Source: Pedobacter sp. MC2016-05 (GTDB lineage: Bacteria > Bacteroidota > Bacteroidia > Sphingobacteriales > Sphingobacteriaceae). Taken from it: DNA of 64,000 nt. Shown in pieces: positions 36,694 to 45,673 of this stretch. Numbering within the stretch: position 1 is the stretch's first letter; each line of letters opens with the position of its first letter. A model generated the notes under the pieces. It was not told the DNA's origin, did no database searches, and saw nothing but the letters and a program-made list of their open reading frames with translations. The stretch covers positions 62,001-126,000 of the forward strand of contig NZ_JAPIVT010000002.1 in NCBI RefSeq assembly GCF_026239735.1. Direction: 5' to 3'. A program made the translations under genes and the position numbers.

Positions 36694-36730
36694 TGTTCAT
36701 TATCGGACAGTTTATGTGCGAGAGCGGACA
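36694..36730. promoter_or_regulatory. Tandem dyads, probable enhancer (UAS) for the NtrC-type regulator
   Basis: Two 16-bp sites, TGTTCATTATCGGACA (36694-36709) and TGTGCGAGAGCGGACA (36715-36730), each an imperfect TGTCCG-N4-CGGACA dyad, start 21 bp apart (two helical turns). Both are followed by GTTTA, giving a direct repeat CGGACAGTTTA. They lie 64-115 bp upstream of the sigma-54 promoter, the usual enhancer distance. Confidence 0.65.
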
Positions 36731-36752
36731 GTTTAGTTATTTTTGAGGATAG

Positions 36753-36904
36753 AACCTCACTCCCTTTATCCCCTCTTCTTACAGAGCAGAAAAAACGTAA
36801 GGCATATTTGGGTGTCGGTTCAAACAACTTTACTCTAATCCCTCTATTCAAGGAGAGGGACAGTAGCAAAATGTAAATGCTTCTTCCTTTAACAGGGTGA
36901 GGTT
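36753..36904. repeat. Palindromic intergenic element with AACCTCAC / GTGAGGTT ends
   Basis: A 152-bp element with inverted ends AACCTCAC (36753-36760) and GTGAGGTT (36897-36904) and an inner CCCTCTATTCAAGGAGAGGG hairpin. A second member, 182 bp, lies at 54788-54969. It sits between the enhancer dyads and the regulator gene in the 381-453 bp divergent gap. Confidence 0.65.
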
Positions 36905-37038
36905 TTTTGAAATATACAATATAAGTAGGTTATAAAACTATCTAAACCACAATTTCTCGCGCTTGAATGAAAGTGGAAGGATACAAAAAACAAATGCCAT
37001 TACCTTTGAAAGGTGTGGTTTTTTATAAATTTAGATCC

Positions 37039-38409
37039 ATGTTAAACGCTACAGTTTTAATCATCGATGATGATGATGACATTCTTTTAAGTGCTCGCTT
37101 GTTTCTGAAACAGCAAGTGAAGCAAGTTATTACCTGTAAATCACCGAAAGAAATCAATGTGCTTTTGAGCAAAAACGAGGTTGATATAATTTTGCTCGAT
37201 ATGAATTATCAAAAGGGTGCAAGCGATGGTCGTGAAGGTTTGTACTGGCTGGAACACATCCTGTCGATTGATAAAGATTATGTGGTTATATTAATGACTG
37301 CTTTTGGAAACGTTGAGCTTGCAGTTAAAGCGATTAAGAAAGGTGCCACAGATTTCATTCTTAAACCCTGGGAAAACGAAAAACTTTTTGCCACCATTTC
37401 CGCAGCATCAAAACTTCGCGAATCAACCAGAAAGGTTAAGAAACTAGAGAAAATCCACACTTCGCTACACAAAGATATGACACGGGGTTTTGAGCATATC
37501 GTTGGCGAGGCCGATGGAATTAAACAACTTCAAAACACATTGTTAAAGGTTGCGCCAACAGATGCCAACGTTTTAATTTTAGGCGAAAACGGCACAGGTA
37601 AACAGGTTTTTGCGTATGAAATCCATGGCAATTCGCAGCGTAAGAATCAGGTTTTTATGCATGTCGATTTAGGTTCATTAAACGAAAACCTTTTCGAAAG
37701 CGAACTATTTGGATATGCTAAAGGCGCTTTTACCGATGCAAAAGAGGATAAACCTGGTCGCTTTGAATTAGCAGATGGCGGAACCATATTTTTAGATGAA
37801 ATTGGAAATCTCACCTTGCCCCTGCAAGCAAAATTATTAAGCGTTTTACAAAACCGAACCGTAATCCGCCTTGGCGAAAGTAAAGAACGTAAAGTAAATG
37901 TTCGTTTAATTACAGCCACCAATATGCCTTTGAATGAAATGGTTTCCAAAAATACTTTCAGACAAGATTTATTGTTCAGAATAAATACAGTAGAACTACT
38001 GTTACCACCACTACGAAAACGAGGAAGGGATATATTGCTTTTATCCAATCATTTTATGCAGGTTTTTAGCATAAAATACCATAAAGAAACCCGAAGTTTA
38101 AGCCATAAAGCGGAAGATGTTTTATTAAATTATAAATGGCCAGGAAATGTTCGGGAACTGCAGCATGTTTTGGAACGTGCAGTTATTATGAGTGATGGAA
38201 ATGAAATTTCAGAAGCAGATTTGCAATTAAGTCCGCAGCGGTTTGCACAAAACACATCAATGCCGGATGAAATGGCGCTCAGCGAAATGGAAAGAATGAT
38301 GGTACAAAAAGCTATTGACAAACACAAAGGGAATATATCAAAAGCAGCGGCAGAACTGGGTTTAACCAGAGCTGCTTTATACAGGAGGATTGAAAAATTC
38401 GGGATTTAA
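37039..38409 (+). CDS. Sigma-54-dependent response regulator (NtrC/AtoC family)
   Basis: 456 residues from the ATG at 37039 (MLNATVLIIDDDDDI); an in-frame start at 36967 adds 24 residues of low-complexity origin and is rejected. Receiver domain ~1-125 with the acidic DDDDD patch, phospho-acceptor Asp in IILLDMNY and the Lys in FILKPW. AAA+ domain ~145-380: Walker A GENGTGKQ, sigma-54 contact loop GAFTDA (the classical form is GAFTGA), Walker B GGTIFLDEIGNL, R-finger region. C-terminal Fis-type HTH (GNISKAAAELGLTRAALYRRI). It is divergent from the ABC array with a sigma-54 promoter in between, so it very likely activates it. Confidence 0.92.
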   Translation: MLNATVLIIDDDDDILLSARLFLKQQVKQVITCKSPKEINVLLSKNEVDIILLDMNYQKGASDGREGLYWLEHILSIDKDYVVILMTAFGNVELAVKAIKKGATDFILKPWENEKLFATISAASKLRESTRKVKKLEKIHTSLHKDMTRGFEHIVGEADGIKQLQNTLLKVAPTDANVLILGENGTGKQVFAYEIHGNSQRKNQVFMHVDLGSLNENLFESELFGYAKGAFTDAKEDKPGRFELADGGTIFLDEIGNLTLPLQAKLLSVLQNRTVIRLGESKERKVNVRLITATNMPLNEMVSKNTFRQDLLFRINTVELLLPPLRKRGRDILLLSNHFMQVFSIKYHKETRSLSHKAEDVLLNYKWPGNVRELQHVLERAVIMSDGNEISEADLQLSPQRFAQNTSMPDEMALSEMERMMVQKAIDKHKGNISKAAAELGLTRAALYRRIEKFGI

Positions 38410-38494
38410 TTTAAGGGAGCGTGTAGCAGGTGGAAAGGTTTATTTCGCAAACAAACCCTCAACCTCAAAAACCTCAACCTTTAACCTTAAAAGT

Positions 38495-39853
38495 ATGTTC
38501 TACAAACGATTTACTTTTCGTCTAATTTCCAAGTTACTCCTCATTAATTTGCTGGGCTATCTCCTATTCTATCTAATCCAGAACACCCAGTTATGGTTCA
38601 CGATTATTGGAGTAGCTTTAATTTTATTGGGTTCGATAATTTCGCTGTACTATTACATAAACGAAATCCGTTCGGATATTAAACGTTTCATTTTAGCAGT
38701 CAAAACCCGCGACCATACGTTAAATTTCAAGAATAAAGCCACAAAAGGCAGTTTCCCTGAGTTATATGAGTCTTTCAGTGAAATTCTGCAGGTGCACAAG
38801 CAAATCAGGATGGAACAAGAGGCGATGTTCCAGCTAATTAAAACCATTTTGGAACAAGTTCCGGTTGGGGTAATCGTAGTAAATAATACAAAAACCGCAC
38901 AAGATAACGAAGAGATTGCCTTTTTCAATCAGGCGGCATCGAGTCTTTTGAGCGTTCCTGCTTACAAGTATTGGCATCGCCTTAAACAACATTTACCAGC
39001 TTTCGCTAATGAAATCGATCAGATTTCTTCGGGAGGAAAACGTTTTCTGGAACTAAAAATTCAGGAAAAATTAATCCAGCTATCTACAGAAGTTATTCCG
39101 TTAAATCTATACGAAAAAAATTACACCATCATCAGCTTCCAAAACATTAAGGATGAAATCGAACAAAAAGAAACTGAAGCCTGGAATCGATTAATCGGTG
39201 TGATTTCTCATGAAATATTAAACTCCATTACCCCGATCAGCTCGTTATCCGACACGATTAACAGCATGGTAACAGACAGAGAGAACTTGGATTTGGAGGA
39301 AATGGAAGACTTGAAAACTGCGTTACAAACCATAAAACGACGCTCTACCGGCTTATTAGACTTTGTAAAAGATTACCGCTTGATTGCCGAATTACCAACA
39401 CCAAATTTAGAATCGCACACTATAGGGGAAATTCTGAAACATATTAAAGTGTTGATGCAGCCCTTTGCAAAAGTTAAGAATGTGGTGCTTGAGGTGGAGC
39501 AAACTTCCTCAAAAATCACTGTTCAACTCGATTTAAAACTGATTGAACAAGTTCTAATTAACCTCATTACCAATGGCATTTATGCGGTTGAAGAAAATGA
39601 AAACCCACATGTTTCGATCAGTTATCGACTGGAAAATACGAAACTTTACATCGATGTAACCGATAACGGAAAAGGAATTGCACCGGAGGATTTGGAGAAA
39701 ATTTTCGTTCCCTTTTATACCACCCGTAAAAATGGCTCTGGCATTGGTTTAACCATTAGCCGTAACATTATGAAAATGCACCGCGGCAGCATCGAAGTAG
39801 TTTCCACTCCAAATGAGCAAACAACTTTTTCATTAGTGTTTAATTACGTTTAG
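38495..39853 (+). CDS. Sensor histidine kinase paired with the NtrC-type regulator
   Basis: 452 residues from the ATG at 38495 (MFYKRFTFRLISK); a TTG inside the regulator's 3' end is rejected. Two TMs near the N-terminus (~10-28 and ~33-53) with almost no loop between them, so it probably senses within or at the membrane rather than in the periplasm. Next come a HAMP-like/linker region and a PAS-like domain (~110-225), H-box VISHEILNSITPI, N-box EQVLINLITNGIYAVEE, G-boxes DVTDNGKGIAPED and GSGIGLTISRNIM. It follows the regulator by 85 bp. A membrane-stress or envelope cue for the efflux array is the obvious hypothesis. Confidence 0.9.
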   Translation: MFYKRFTFRLISKLLLINLLGYLLFYLIQNTQLWFTIIGVALILLGSIISLYYYINEIRSDIKRFILAVKTRDHTLNFKNKATKGSFPELYESFSEILQVHKQIRMEQEAMFQLIKTILEQVPVGVIVVNNTKTAQDNEEIAFFNQAASSLLSVPAYKYWHRLKQHLPAFANEIDQISSGGKRFLELKIQEKLIQLSTEVIPLNLYEKNYTIISFQNIKDEIEQKETEAWNRLIGVISHEILNSITPISSLSDTINSMVTDRENLDLEEMEDLKTALQTIKRRSTGLLDFVKDYRLIAELPTPNLESHTIGEILKHIKVLMQPFAKVKNVVLEVEQTSSKITVQLDLKLIEQVLINLITNGIYAVEENENPHVSISYRLENTKLYIDVTDNGKGIAPEDLEKIFVPFYTTRKNGSGIGLTISRNIMKMHRGSIEVVSTPNEQTTFSLVFNYV

Positions 39854-40036
39854 TTTTTTTAACCAAAGGATTTCAAAAATTGATGCAGATTAAAAATCAA
39901 TTTTCCTTAGCTGTATTCGTGCTTTTATCTGTGATTGATATTTTTCCTTAAATCATTTCAATGTTTGTTTTCAAACAAAATTCAAACAAAAGATGTTTAA
40001 ATGGCTTTTATTTATGTGGATACATCAAATACAAGC

Positions 40037-42226
40037 ATGAAGACAGTTATAATATCGAACAGACTACCCGTTAAAATCATCGAAGAAAATAACGAGTACA
40101 CCTTTATTCCGAGCGAGGGCGGCCTTGCTACCGGATTGGGAGACGTGTACAAATCAGGCAATTCCATTTGGGTTGGCTGGCCGGGAATCGAAGTTCCTGA
40201 AGAAAGACAAGAAGAAGTTATTCAAAAATTAGGAGAACTCAATCTTTACCCTGTTTTCCTTACTCAAGAAGAAATCAATTTATATTACGAAGGCTTTTCT
40301 AATGAAGTTTTATGGCCGGTTTTCCATTACCTGGTTACTTATGCGCATTACGAGCAGAGTTACTGGGATTGCTACAAATCGGTGAACGACAAATTTGCAA
40401 AGAGTGCCATGAAGGTGCTGAACAGAAGTGATAAAATATGGATTCAAGATTACCAATTACTTTTATTACCCGGAATTTTGAGAGAAAAATTACCCAATTC
40501 TACCATCGGATTCTTCCAACATATTCCCTTTCCTTCTTACGAAATATTCAGATTAATTCCCTGGCGTGAAGAATTACTTAACGGATTAATCGGCGCAGAT
40601 TTAATAGGCTTCCATACTTATGATGATGTGCGCCATTTCATCAGCACTGCTACCCGCCTACTACCGGTAAATTCATCATCAAATGTGCTTAATAGTAACG
40701 AAAGGCAAATTGTTATAGAAGCCTTTCCGATGGGAATAGATTTTGAAAAATTTTCATCATTAAGCACGACAGAAGCTGTAAAACAAGAAATAAGAGATTT
40801 TAGCAATGGAAAAGAGGATATGAAAATAATCCTTTCCATTGATAGATTGGATTACAGTAAGGGCATACTCGAGCGCTTAAAAGCCCTTGAACTGCTCTTG
40901 CAAGTACATCCCGAATACATTGGGAAAATTGAGTTATTTATGATCGTGGTTCCATCAAGAGATACGGTTCCTCAATACCATGAACTGCGGGAACAAATAG
41001 ACCAATTTGTTGGAAATCTAAATGCCCGTTACCGATCAATGGACTGGATCCCAGTAAATTACTTCTACCGATCTTTCCCTATTGAGGTGTTATCGGCCTT
41101 ATACGCATCAGCAGATATTTGCCTGGTTACGCCCATGCGTGACGGAATGAATTTAGTAAGCAAAGAATACGTGGCCAGTAGAAACGAGGAAGATGGTGTA
41201 CTGATTTTAAGTGAAATGGCTGGTGCATCAAAGGAGTTAACCGACGCACTAGTGGTTAATCCAAATAACCTGGGCGATATTATGGAGGCTATTGTCACGG
41301 CCTTAAAAATGCCTCAAGAAGAACAGCAAACCCGTATGAAAGCCATGCGGGCAATTGTAGAAAAATTCAATGTTAAACATTGGGTAAACAATTTTATTTT
41401 AAGACTAAACGAAGTGAAAGATTCTCAAAAATCATTGCAAACAAAACACGCAGTAAATTCAGTTAACGAAATCATAGCTGCGAAATATGCTGAAACTAAG
41501 AACCGGGTACTGTTTCTTGATTATGATGGTACACTGGTGGATTTTACTGGTAATATCGACGATGCGTCTCCCGATGATGAGCTTTATGATTTAATTGAGA
41601 ACCTGACTTTGGATCCTGCCAACACAGTTGTCATCATTAGCGGAAGGCGAAATGAAACACTCGAAAAATGGTTCGGACATTTAAAAGTAGATATGATCGC
41701 AGAGCATGGGGCTTGGCAAAAAGCACAGGGCGATAAATGGAATTGTTTGCCACTGCTTACTGATCAATGGAAAGGCGAAATTCGGTCGCTTTTGGAGACC
41801 TATACCGACAGAACACCTGGATCTTTTATCGAAGAAAAAAGTTATTCATTAGTTTGGCATTATCGGAAAGCCGAAGAAGGATTGGGAGAATTGAGGGCAA
41901 ATGAAATTGTAAGCCATATGAAAATCTTAGCTGCCGATAAAGGTCTGCAATTGATGCCAGGCAATAAGGTGATTGAATTCAAAAACATTGAAGTAAACAA
42001 AGGTAAAGCTGCATTAAATTGGCTTTACAATAAACAACCTGACTTTATTATAGCCCTTGGTGATGACCATACAGATGAGGATATATTCAGGGCCTTACCA
42101 AATGATGCGATTACCGTTAAAGTCGGCAATAATTTATCTGAAGCGAAGTATTATCTAAACGATTTCAAAGAAGTAAGACAATTGCTTTGGAGCCTGGTGA
42201 AAGAAGAGTTTGTAGAGAGAGATTAA
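40037..42226 (+). CDS. otsA: Bifunctional trehalose-6-phosphate synthase/phosphatase (OtsA-OtsB fusion)
   Basis: 729 residues from the ATG at 40037 (MKTVIISNRLPVKI, the family start); an ATG 36 bp earlier is possible. The GT20 synthase part (~1-470) has SEGGLATGLG, the HIPFPSYEIFR loop, IDRLDYSKGI and the sugar-nucleotide site MRDGMNLVSKEYVA. The HAD phosphatase part (~495-725) has LFLDYDGTLVDF with nucleophile Asp, VVIISGR and ALGDDHTDEDIF. It converts UDP-glucose + glucose-6-P to trehalose-6-P, then trehalose. The next gene is a convergent GH15, beyond which are glgC and glgA, so this is a carbohydrate-storage and osmoprotection block. Confidence 0.93.
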   Translation: MKTVIISNRLPVKIIEENNEYTFIPSEGGLATGLGDVYKSGNSIWVGWPGIEVPEERQEEVIQKLGELNLYPVFLTQEEINLYYEGFSNEVLWPVFHYLVTYAHYEQSYWDCYKSVNDKFAKSAMKVLNRSDKIWIQDYQLLLLPGILREKLPNSTIGFFQHIPFPSYEIFRLIPWREELLNGLIGADLIGFHTYDDVRHFISTATRLLPVNSSSNVLNSNERQIVIEAFPMGIDFEKFSSLSTTEAVKQEIRDFSNGKEDMKIILSIDRLDYSKGILERLKALELLLQVHPEYIGKIELFMIVVPSRDTVPQYHELREQIDQFVGNLNARYRSMDWIPVNYFYRSFPIEVLSALYASADICLVTPMRDGMNLVSKEYVASRNEEDGVLILSEMAGASKELTDALVVNPNNLGDIMEAIVTALKMPQEEQQTRMKAMRAIVEKFNVKHWVNNFILRLNEVKDSQKSLQTKHAVNSVNEIIAAKYAETKNRVLFLDYDGTLVDFTGNIDDASPDDELYDLIENLTLDPANTVVIISGRRNETLEKWFGHLKVDMIAEHGAWQKAQGDKWNCLPLLTDQWKGEIRSLLETYTDRTPGSFIEEKSYSLVWHYRKAEEGLGELRANEIVSHMKILAADKGLQLMPGNKVIEFKNIEVNKGKAALNWLYNKQPDFIIALGDDHTDEDIFRALPNDAITVKVGNNLSEAKYYLNDFKEVRQLLWSLVKEEFVERD

Positions 42227-42336
42227 TTTAATTAATCCCATCCTTGCTGCATAGGCTGGAATATTAAATTGAATGCTTTAAATTTGCCAATCAAGTGGGG
42301 GATGAAAAATAGCGAATTAATTTATTCCAAATAAAA

Positions 42337-42395
42337 TCCCGCAGATTAAATGATAACCGCTACAAAATCAGCGAAATTCTTCTTATTCTGCGGGA
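42337..42395. repeat. CCCGCAGATT inverted repeat, possible bidirectional terminator
   Basis: TCCCGCAGA (42337-42345) and TCTGCGGGA (42387-42395), flanked by AAAA on the left and TTTT on the right, between the convergent otsAB and GH15 genes. A related pair with 12-bp arms is at 49438-49495, so it is also a dispersed repeat family. Confidence 0.6.
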
Positions 42396-42406
42396 ATTTT
42401 TAACCG

Positions 42407-44191
42407 TTACAAAAATATCGGTCGATCTAATTTAATTGCAATGCGATAAGCCGCATTCATTAAACCAACATGGCTATAAGCCTGAGGAAAATTCCCCCAC
42501 TGACTGCCGGTTTTTGCATCAACATCTTCACTGAACAACAACAAATGATTACAATATTTGATAATGTTTTCAAATTCCTTAATCGCTTCGTCTGTTCTGC
42601 CCACACAAGCCAAAGCTTCTACATACCAGAATGCACAGATTAAAAATGTTGTTTTTGGTTTGCCAAAATCATCTTCATGTAGGTAGCGGTAAAATAAACC
42701 ATCTTCGGTTTTCAGCTCATTTTCTAAACCGATTAAATGATCTTTTGCACGGTCAGAAGCAGGATCTAAATAACCCATCATAATTAGTTGCAATGAACTG
42801 GCGTCCAGATGCGGACTACCAACTGCATTTGTGTAAACTTTTCTGATTGGATCGTAACAAGACTCAATATGTGCGGCAGCTTTATCAATTAATACCTGTG
42901 CCCGATTTTCAAAATCAGCATTTCCAATAGTTTTCGCCATCTTTAAAGCTGCTTGTGCTCCGGCCCACTGAAACAAATTACTATAGCAATGGACATTTGC
43001 AATATTCCTGAATTCCCAAATACCTGCATCCTTTTCATCGATTGTTCTTTCAATCTTTGATAGCACACTTTCAATCCATTTAACAGAATCGCTGCGTTCT
43101 GAAAACACAAAACGATGATCAGTATAAAGCGGTAACATCGAAATTAAAACCTGACCATAAATATCATTTTGAATGTGTTCGTAAGCCTGGTTTCCAATCC
43201 GAATGGGCTGTTCTCCTTTATAACCTTCCAAATGATCTAAGGTATGCTCAGTGATCTGCCTTTCGCCGGCAATTCCGTATAATGGCTGGTATCGTTCATC
43301 CTCGGCGTGAGAAATATCAGACAAGTAATTAAAATATTTCTCCATTTCTTCAAAATGACCAATATGGTTTAGGGACGTAAGCACATAATGCGAATCTCTC
43401 AACCAGCAATACCGGTAATCCCAATTCCGGGTACTGCCTGGCGATTCTGGTAAGCTTGTGGTACTCGCCGCTATAATTGCCCCAGTATCTTCGTACTGAT
43501 GAATTTTTAGAACTAAAGCCGATCGAATCACGAAAGGTTGGTAAAAACCTGCAATAGATGAATGTTTAATCCAAAGCCTCCAATAAGAAACGGTTTCGCG
43601 AAGGAAATTCTCTGCAGTACTTACAATGGGCGCTTCCAGGTTTTCGCCATAAGTCATGATAAGATACTTCGGCTCATTTAGTACGAAAGCTTTTTGATCT
43701 AAAATATAAGTTAAGGAAACGTTGGTGCTTAAGCGGATGTTTTCATCGCAACCATGATAATCAACATGGTTACTGCCCCTACTCGCCCGCATTTTATTCT
43801 TTCCATAATCGCAAACAGGCTGACATTTGATAGTTACCCTCGGATTACCTTGCAAGGGTTCGATTTTACGAATAAACATCAAAGGTTTGAAATACCTCTC
43901 ATAAAGATGAAACCGTGGGGCGAAATCGGTAATTCGATATTTGCCGTCTTCAGCTGTAATTTCAGTTCTTAAAACATTGGTATTTTCAATATAATATTGA
44001 GATGAAGTGAATTCACCTTGCGGTAAAATTGAAAATTCGCCTCCTTGGTTTTTATCTAATAAACTTCCAAATACAAATGGACTATCAAATCGAGGCCAGC
44101 ATAGCCACGATATGTCTGTATTTTTATTTACATGTGCTAAAAAGGCACAATTTCCTATAATTCCAGTTTGATAAAGATGTTGTTCAGCCAT
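42407..44191 (-). CDS. Glycoside hydrolase family 15 protein (glucoamylase/trehalase-like)
   Basis: 594 residues, no signal peptide. An N-terminal beta domain begins GIIGNCAFLAHVNKNTDISWLCWPRFDSPFVFGSLLD, followed by the (alpha/alpha)6 catalytic domain with TRNWDYRYCWLRDSHYVL and GIAGERQITEHTLDHLEGY (the Glu of GxxGE is the likely acid), and a C-terminal GNFPQAYSHVGLMNAAYRI. Cytosolic proteins of this type sit next to otsA in many genomes, and some are trehalases; others act on oligosaccharides. Context supports trehalose or glycogen breakdown, but the substrate is not decided. Confidence 0.88.
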   Translation of the reverse strand: MAEQHLYQTGIIGNCAFLAHVNKNTDISWLCWPRFDSPFVFGSLLDKNQGGEFSILPQGEFTSSQYYIENTNVLRTEITAEDGKYRITDFAPRFHLYERYFKPLMFIRKIEPLQGNPRVTIKCQPVCDYGKNKMRASRGSNHVDYHGCDENIRLSTNVSLTYILDQKAFVLNEPKYLIMTYGENLEAPIVSTAENFLRETVSYWRLWIKHSSIAGFYQPFVIRSALVLKIHQYEDTGAIIAASTTSLPESPGSTRNWDYRYCWLRDSHYVLTSLNHIGHFEEMEKYFNYLSDISHAEDERYQPLYGIAGERQITEHTLDHLEGYKGEQPIRIGNQAYEHIQNDIYGQVLISMLPLYTDHRFVFSERSDSVKWIESVLSKIERTIDEKDAGIWEFRNIANVHCYSNLFQWAGAQAALKMAKTIGNADFENRAQVLIDKAAAHIESCYDPIRKVYTNAVGSPHLDASSLQLIMMGYLDPASDRAKDHLIGLENELKTEDGLFYRYLHEDDFGKPKTTFLICAFWYVEALACVGRTDEAIKEFENIIKYCNHLLLFSEDVDAKTGSQWGNFPQAYSHVGLMNAAYRIAIKLDRPIFL

Positions 44192-44342
44192 ACGCTCATT
44201 TTGTGTTTATTGATTAACAAGCTTAGGCCGAAAATGTTGGCAGGAATCTGGTTTTTCGAAGAAATCGCTACCTGTATCAGCGATTTGTTTCTTCTGTTCG
44301 AAATTTTTGGAGAAAGAACAATCTTTCAAAACGGTTATAACC

Positions 44343-44373
44343 AAAAAAACCAGTTCTGAAATTCAAAACTGGC
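44343..44373 (-). terminator. Terminator of the glgA-glgC transcript
   Basis: Minus strand: GCCAGTTTTGAATTTCAGAACTGGTTTTTTT-type hairpin with stem CCAGTT / AACTGG, then seven T, ~24 bp after the glgC stop. The 205-bp gap to GH15 shows nothing else. Confidence 0.75.
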
Positions 44374-44396
44374 TGAGTTAATCAAAATGACTATCA

Positions 44397-45665
44397 TTAA
44401 ATTACTGTTCCACTAGGCAAAACAGCACCTTTCTTCACTACCACGATTCCATCCTTTACAGCGTATAATTCGAAATCGCCATCTTCTAAATGGGGACCTC
44501 CATTAATTTTAACGTCATTGCCGATTCGGCAGTTTTTATCAATGATTGCATTGTTGATATAACACCTGTCGCCAATACCGATCAAAGAGTTTCCTTGTTC
44601 AGTTTCAGATTGGATTTCCTCAAGGGTTTGATATCTATCGCTACCCATTACATAAGTATTAGTTACAATGGTATCTCTGCCAATACGGGCCCTGATCCCT
44701 AAAACAGCGTGTTCAATTCTACTCGCCTGAACAATGCAACCTTCAGCAATAATGGCTTTTTCTAATGTTGTACCAGAAATTTTTGAAGGAGGCAACATCC
44801 TGGCTCTGGTGAAAATAGTATGGCTGCTGTCGAACATATTAAACTGAGGAATTTCATCAGTTAAACCTAAGTTTGCCTCGAAGAAAGAAGATATGTTACC
44901 AATATCTGTCCAGTAACCTTCGTATTGGTAGCTCAACACGCGACTTTCGTTTATTGCTCTAGGCAAAATTTCCTTACCAAAATCTTTCTCTTCTTCGTTC
45001 TCGTTTAAAATATTGATTAAATAATCACGATTGAAAACATAGATACCCATCGAAGCCAAAAAGTGACGTCCTTCGCCCTGCATTTCCGGACCAGTATCAG
45101 ATACCCAAGCTTCCAAACCTGTTTTAGGCTTTTCAGTAAAGGAAGTGATCATGTTCTCTTCATCCGCCTTCAGAATACCAAAATCTGTTGCATCTTTTGC
45201 TGTTACCGGAATGGTTGCAATAGTAATTTCAGCCTGTGCTTCAATATGCTTCTCAATCATATCTTTGAAATCCATCTGGTACAATTGGTCGCCAGATAAT
45301 ATTAAGATATAATCGAACTCATGAGAGACGATATGGTGCATACATTGACGTACCGCATCAGCTGTTCCTTGGAACCAACCAGCATTTTGTACTGTTTGCT
45401 CCGCTGCAAGAATATCAACAAAAGCCGTACTGAAATGGCTAAAGTGATAGGTGTTTTTAATGTGTTTATTTAGGGATGCCGAATTAAACTGGGTCAGCAC
45501 AAACATGCGGTGGATGCCAGAATTAAGGCAATTAGAAATTGGGATGTCTACCAACCGATATTTCCCTGCAATTGGAACTGCAGGTTTTGAGCGTGTTTGT
45601 GTGAGTGGCGATAATCTAGAGCCCTGGCCACCGCCAAGGATAACGCCTAAAACTTTGTCAGTCAT
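44397..45665 (-). CDS. glgC: Glucose-1-phosphate adenylyltransferase
   Basis: 422 residues. The N-terminal nucleotidyltransferase signature is GVILGGGQGSRLSPLTQTRSK, then PAVPIAGKYRLVDIPISNC; the ADP-glucose active-site region is around ILSGDQLYQMD; the C-terminus is a left-handed beta-helix (GCIVQASRIEHAVLGIRARIGRDT, NNAIIDKNCRIGNDV). It makes ADP-glucose from glucose-1-P and ATP, the committed step of glycogen synthesis, and is usually allosterically regulated. It starts 8 bp after the stop of glgA, so the two are one operon. Confidence 0.95.
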   Translation of the reverse strand: MTDKVLGVILGGGQGSRLSPLTQTRSKPAVPIAGKYRLVDIPISNCLNSGIHRMFVLTQFNSASLNKHIKNTYHFSHFSTAFVDILAAEQTVQNAGWFQGTADAVRQCMHHIVSHEFDYILILSGDQLYQMDFKDMIEKHIEAQAEITIATIPVTAKDATDFGILKADEENMITSFTEKPKTGLEAWVSDTGPEMQGEGRHFLASMGIYVFNRDYLINILNENEEEKDFGKEILPRAINESRVLSYQYEGYWTDIGNISSFFEANLGLTDEIPQFNMFDSSHTIFTRARMLPPSKISGTTLEKAIIAEGCIVQASRIEHAVLGIRARIGRDTIVTNTYVMGSDRYQTLEEIQSETEQGNSLIGIGDRCYINNAIIDKNCRIGNDVKINGGPHLEDGDFELYAVKDGIVVVKKGAVLPSGTVI

Positions 45666-45673
45666 GTTTAAGC

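Noticed and set aside
37647..38048. 133-residue ORF on the minus strand
   Set aside because: Antisense to the AAA+ domain of the sigma-54 regulator; Ser/Arg/Lys-rich without any family motif.
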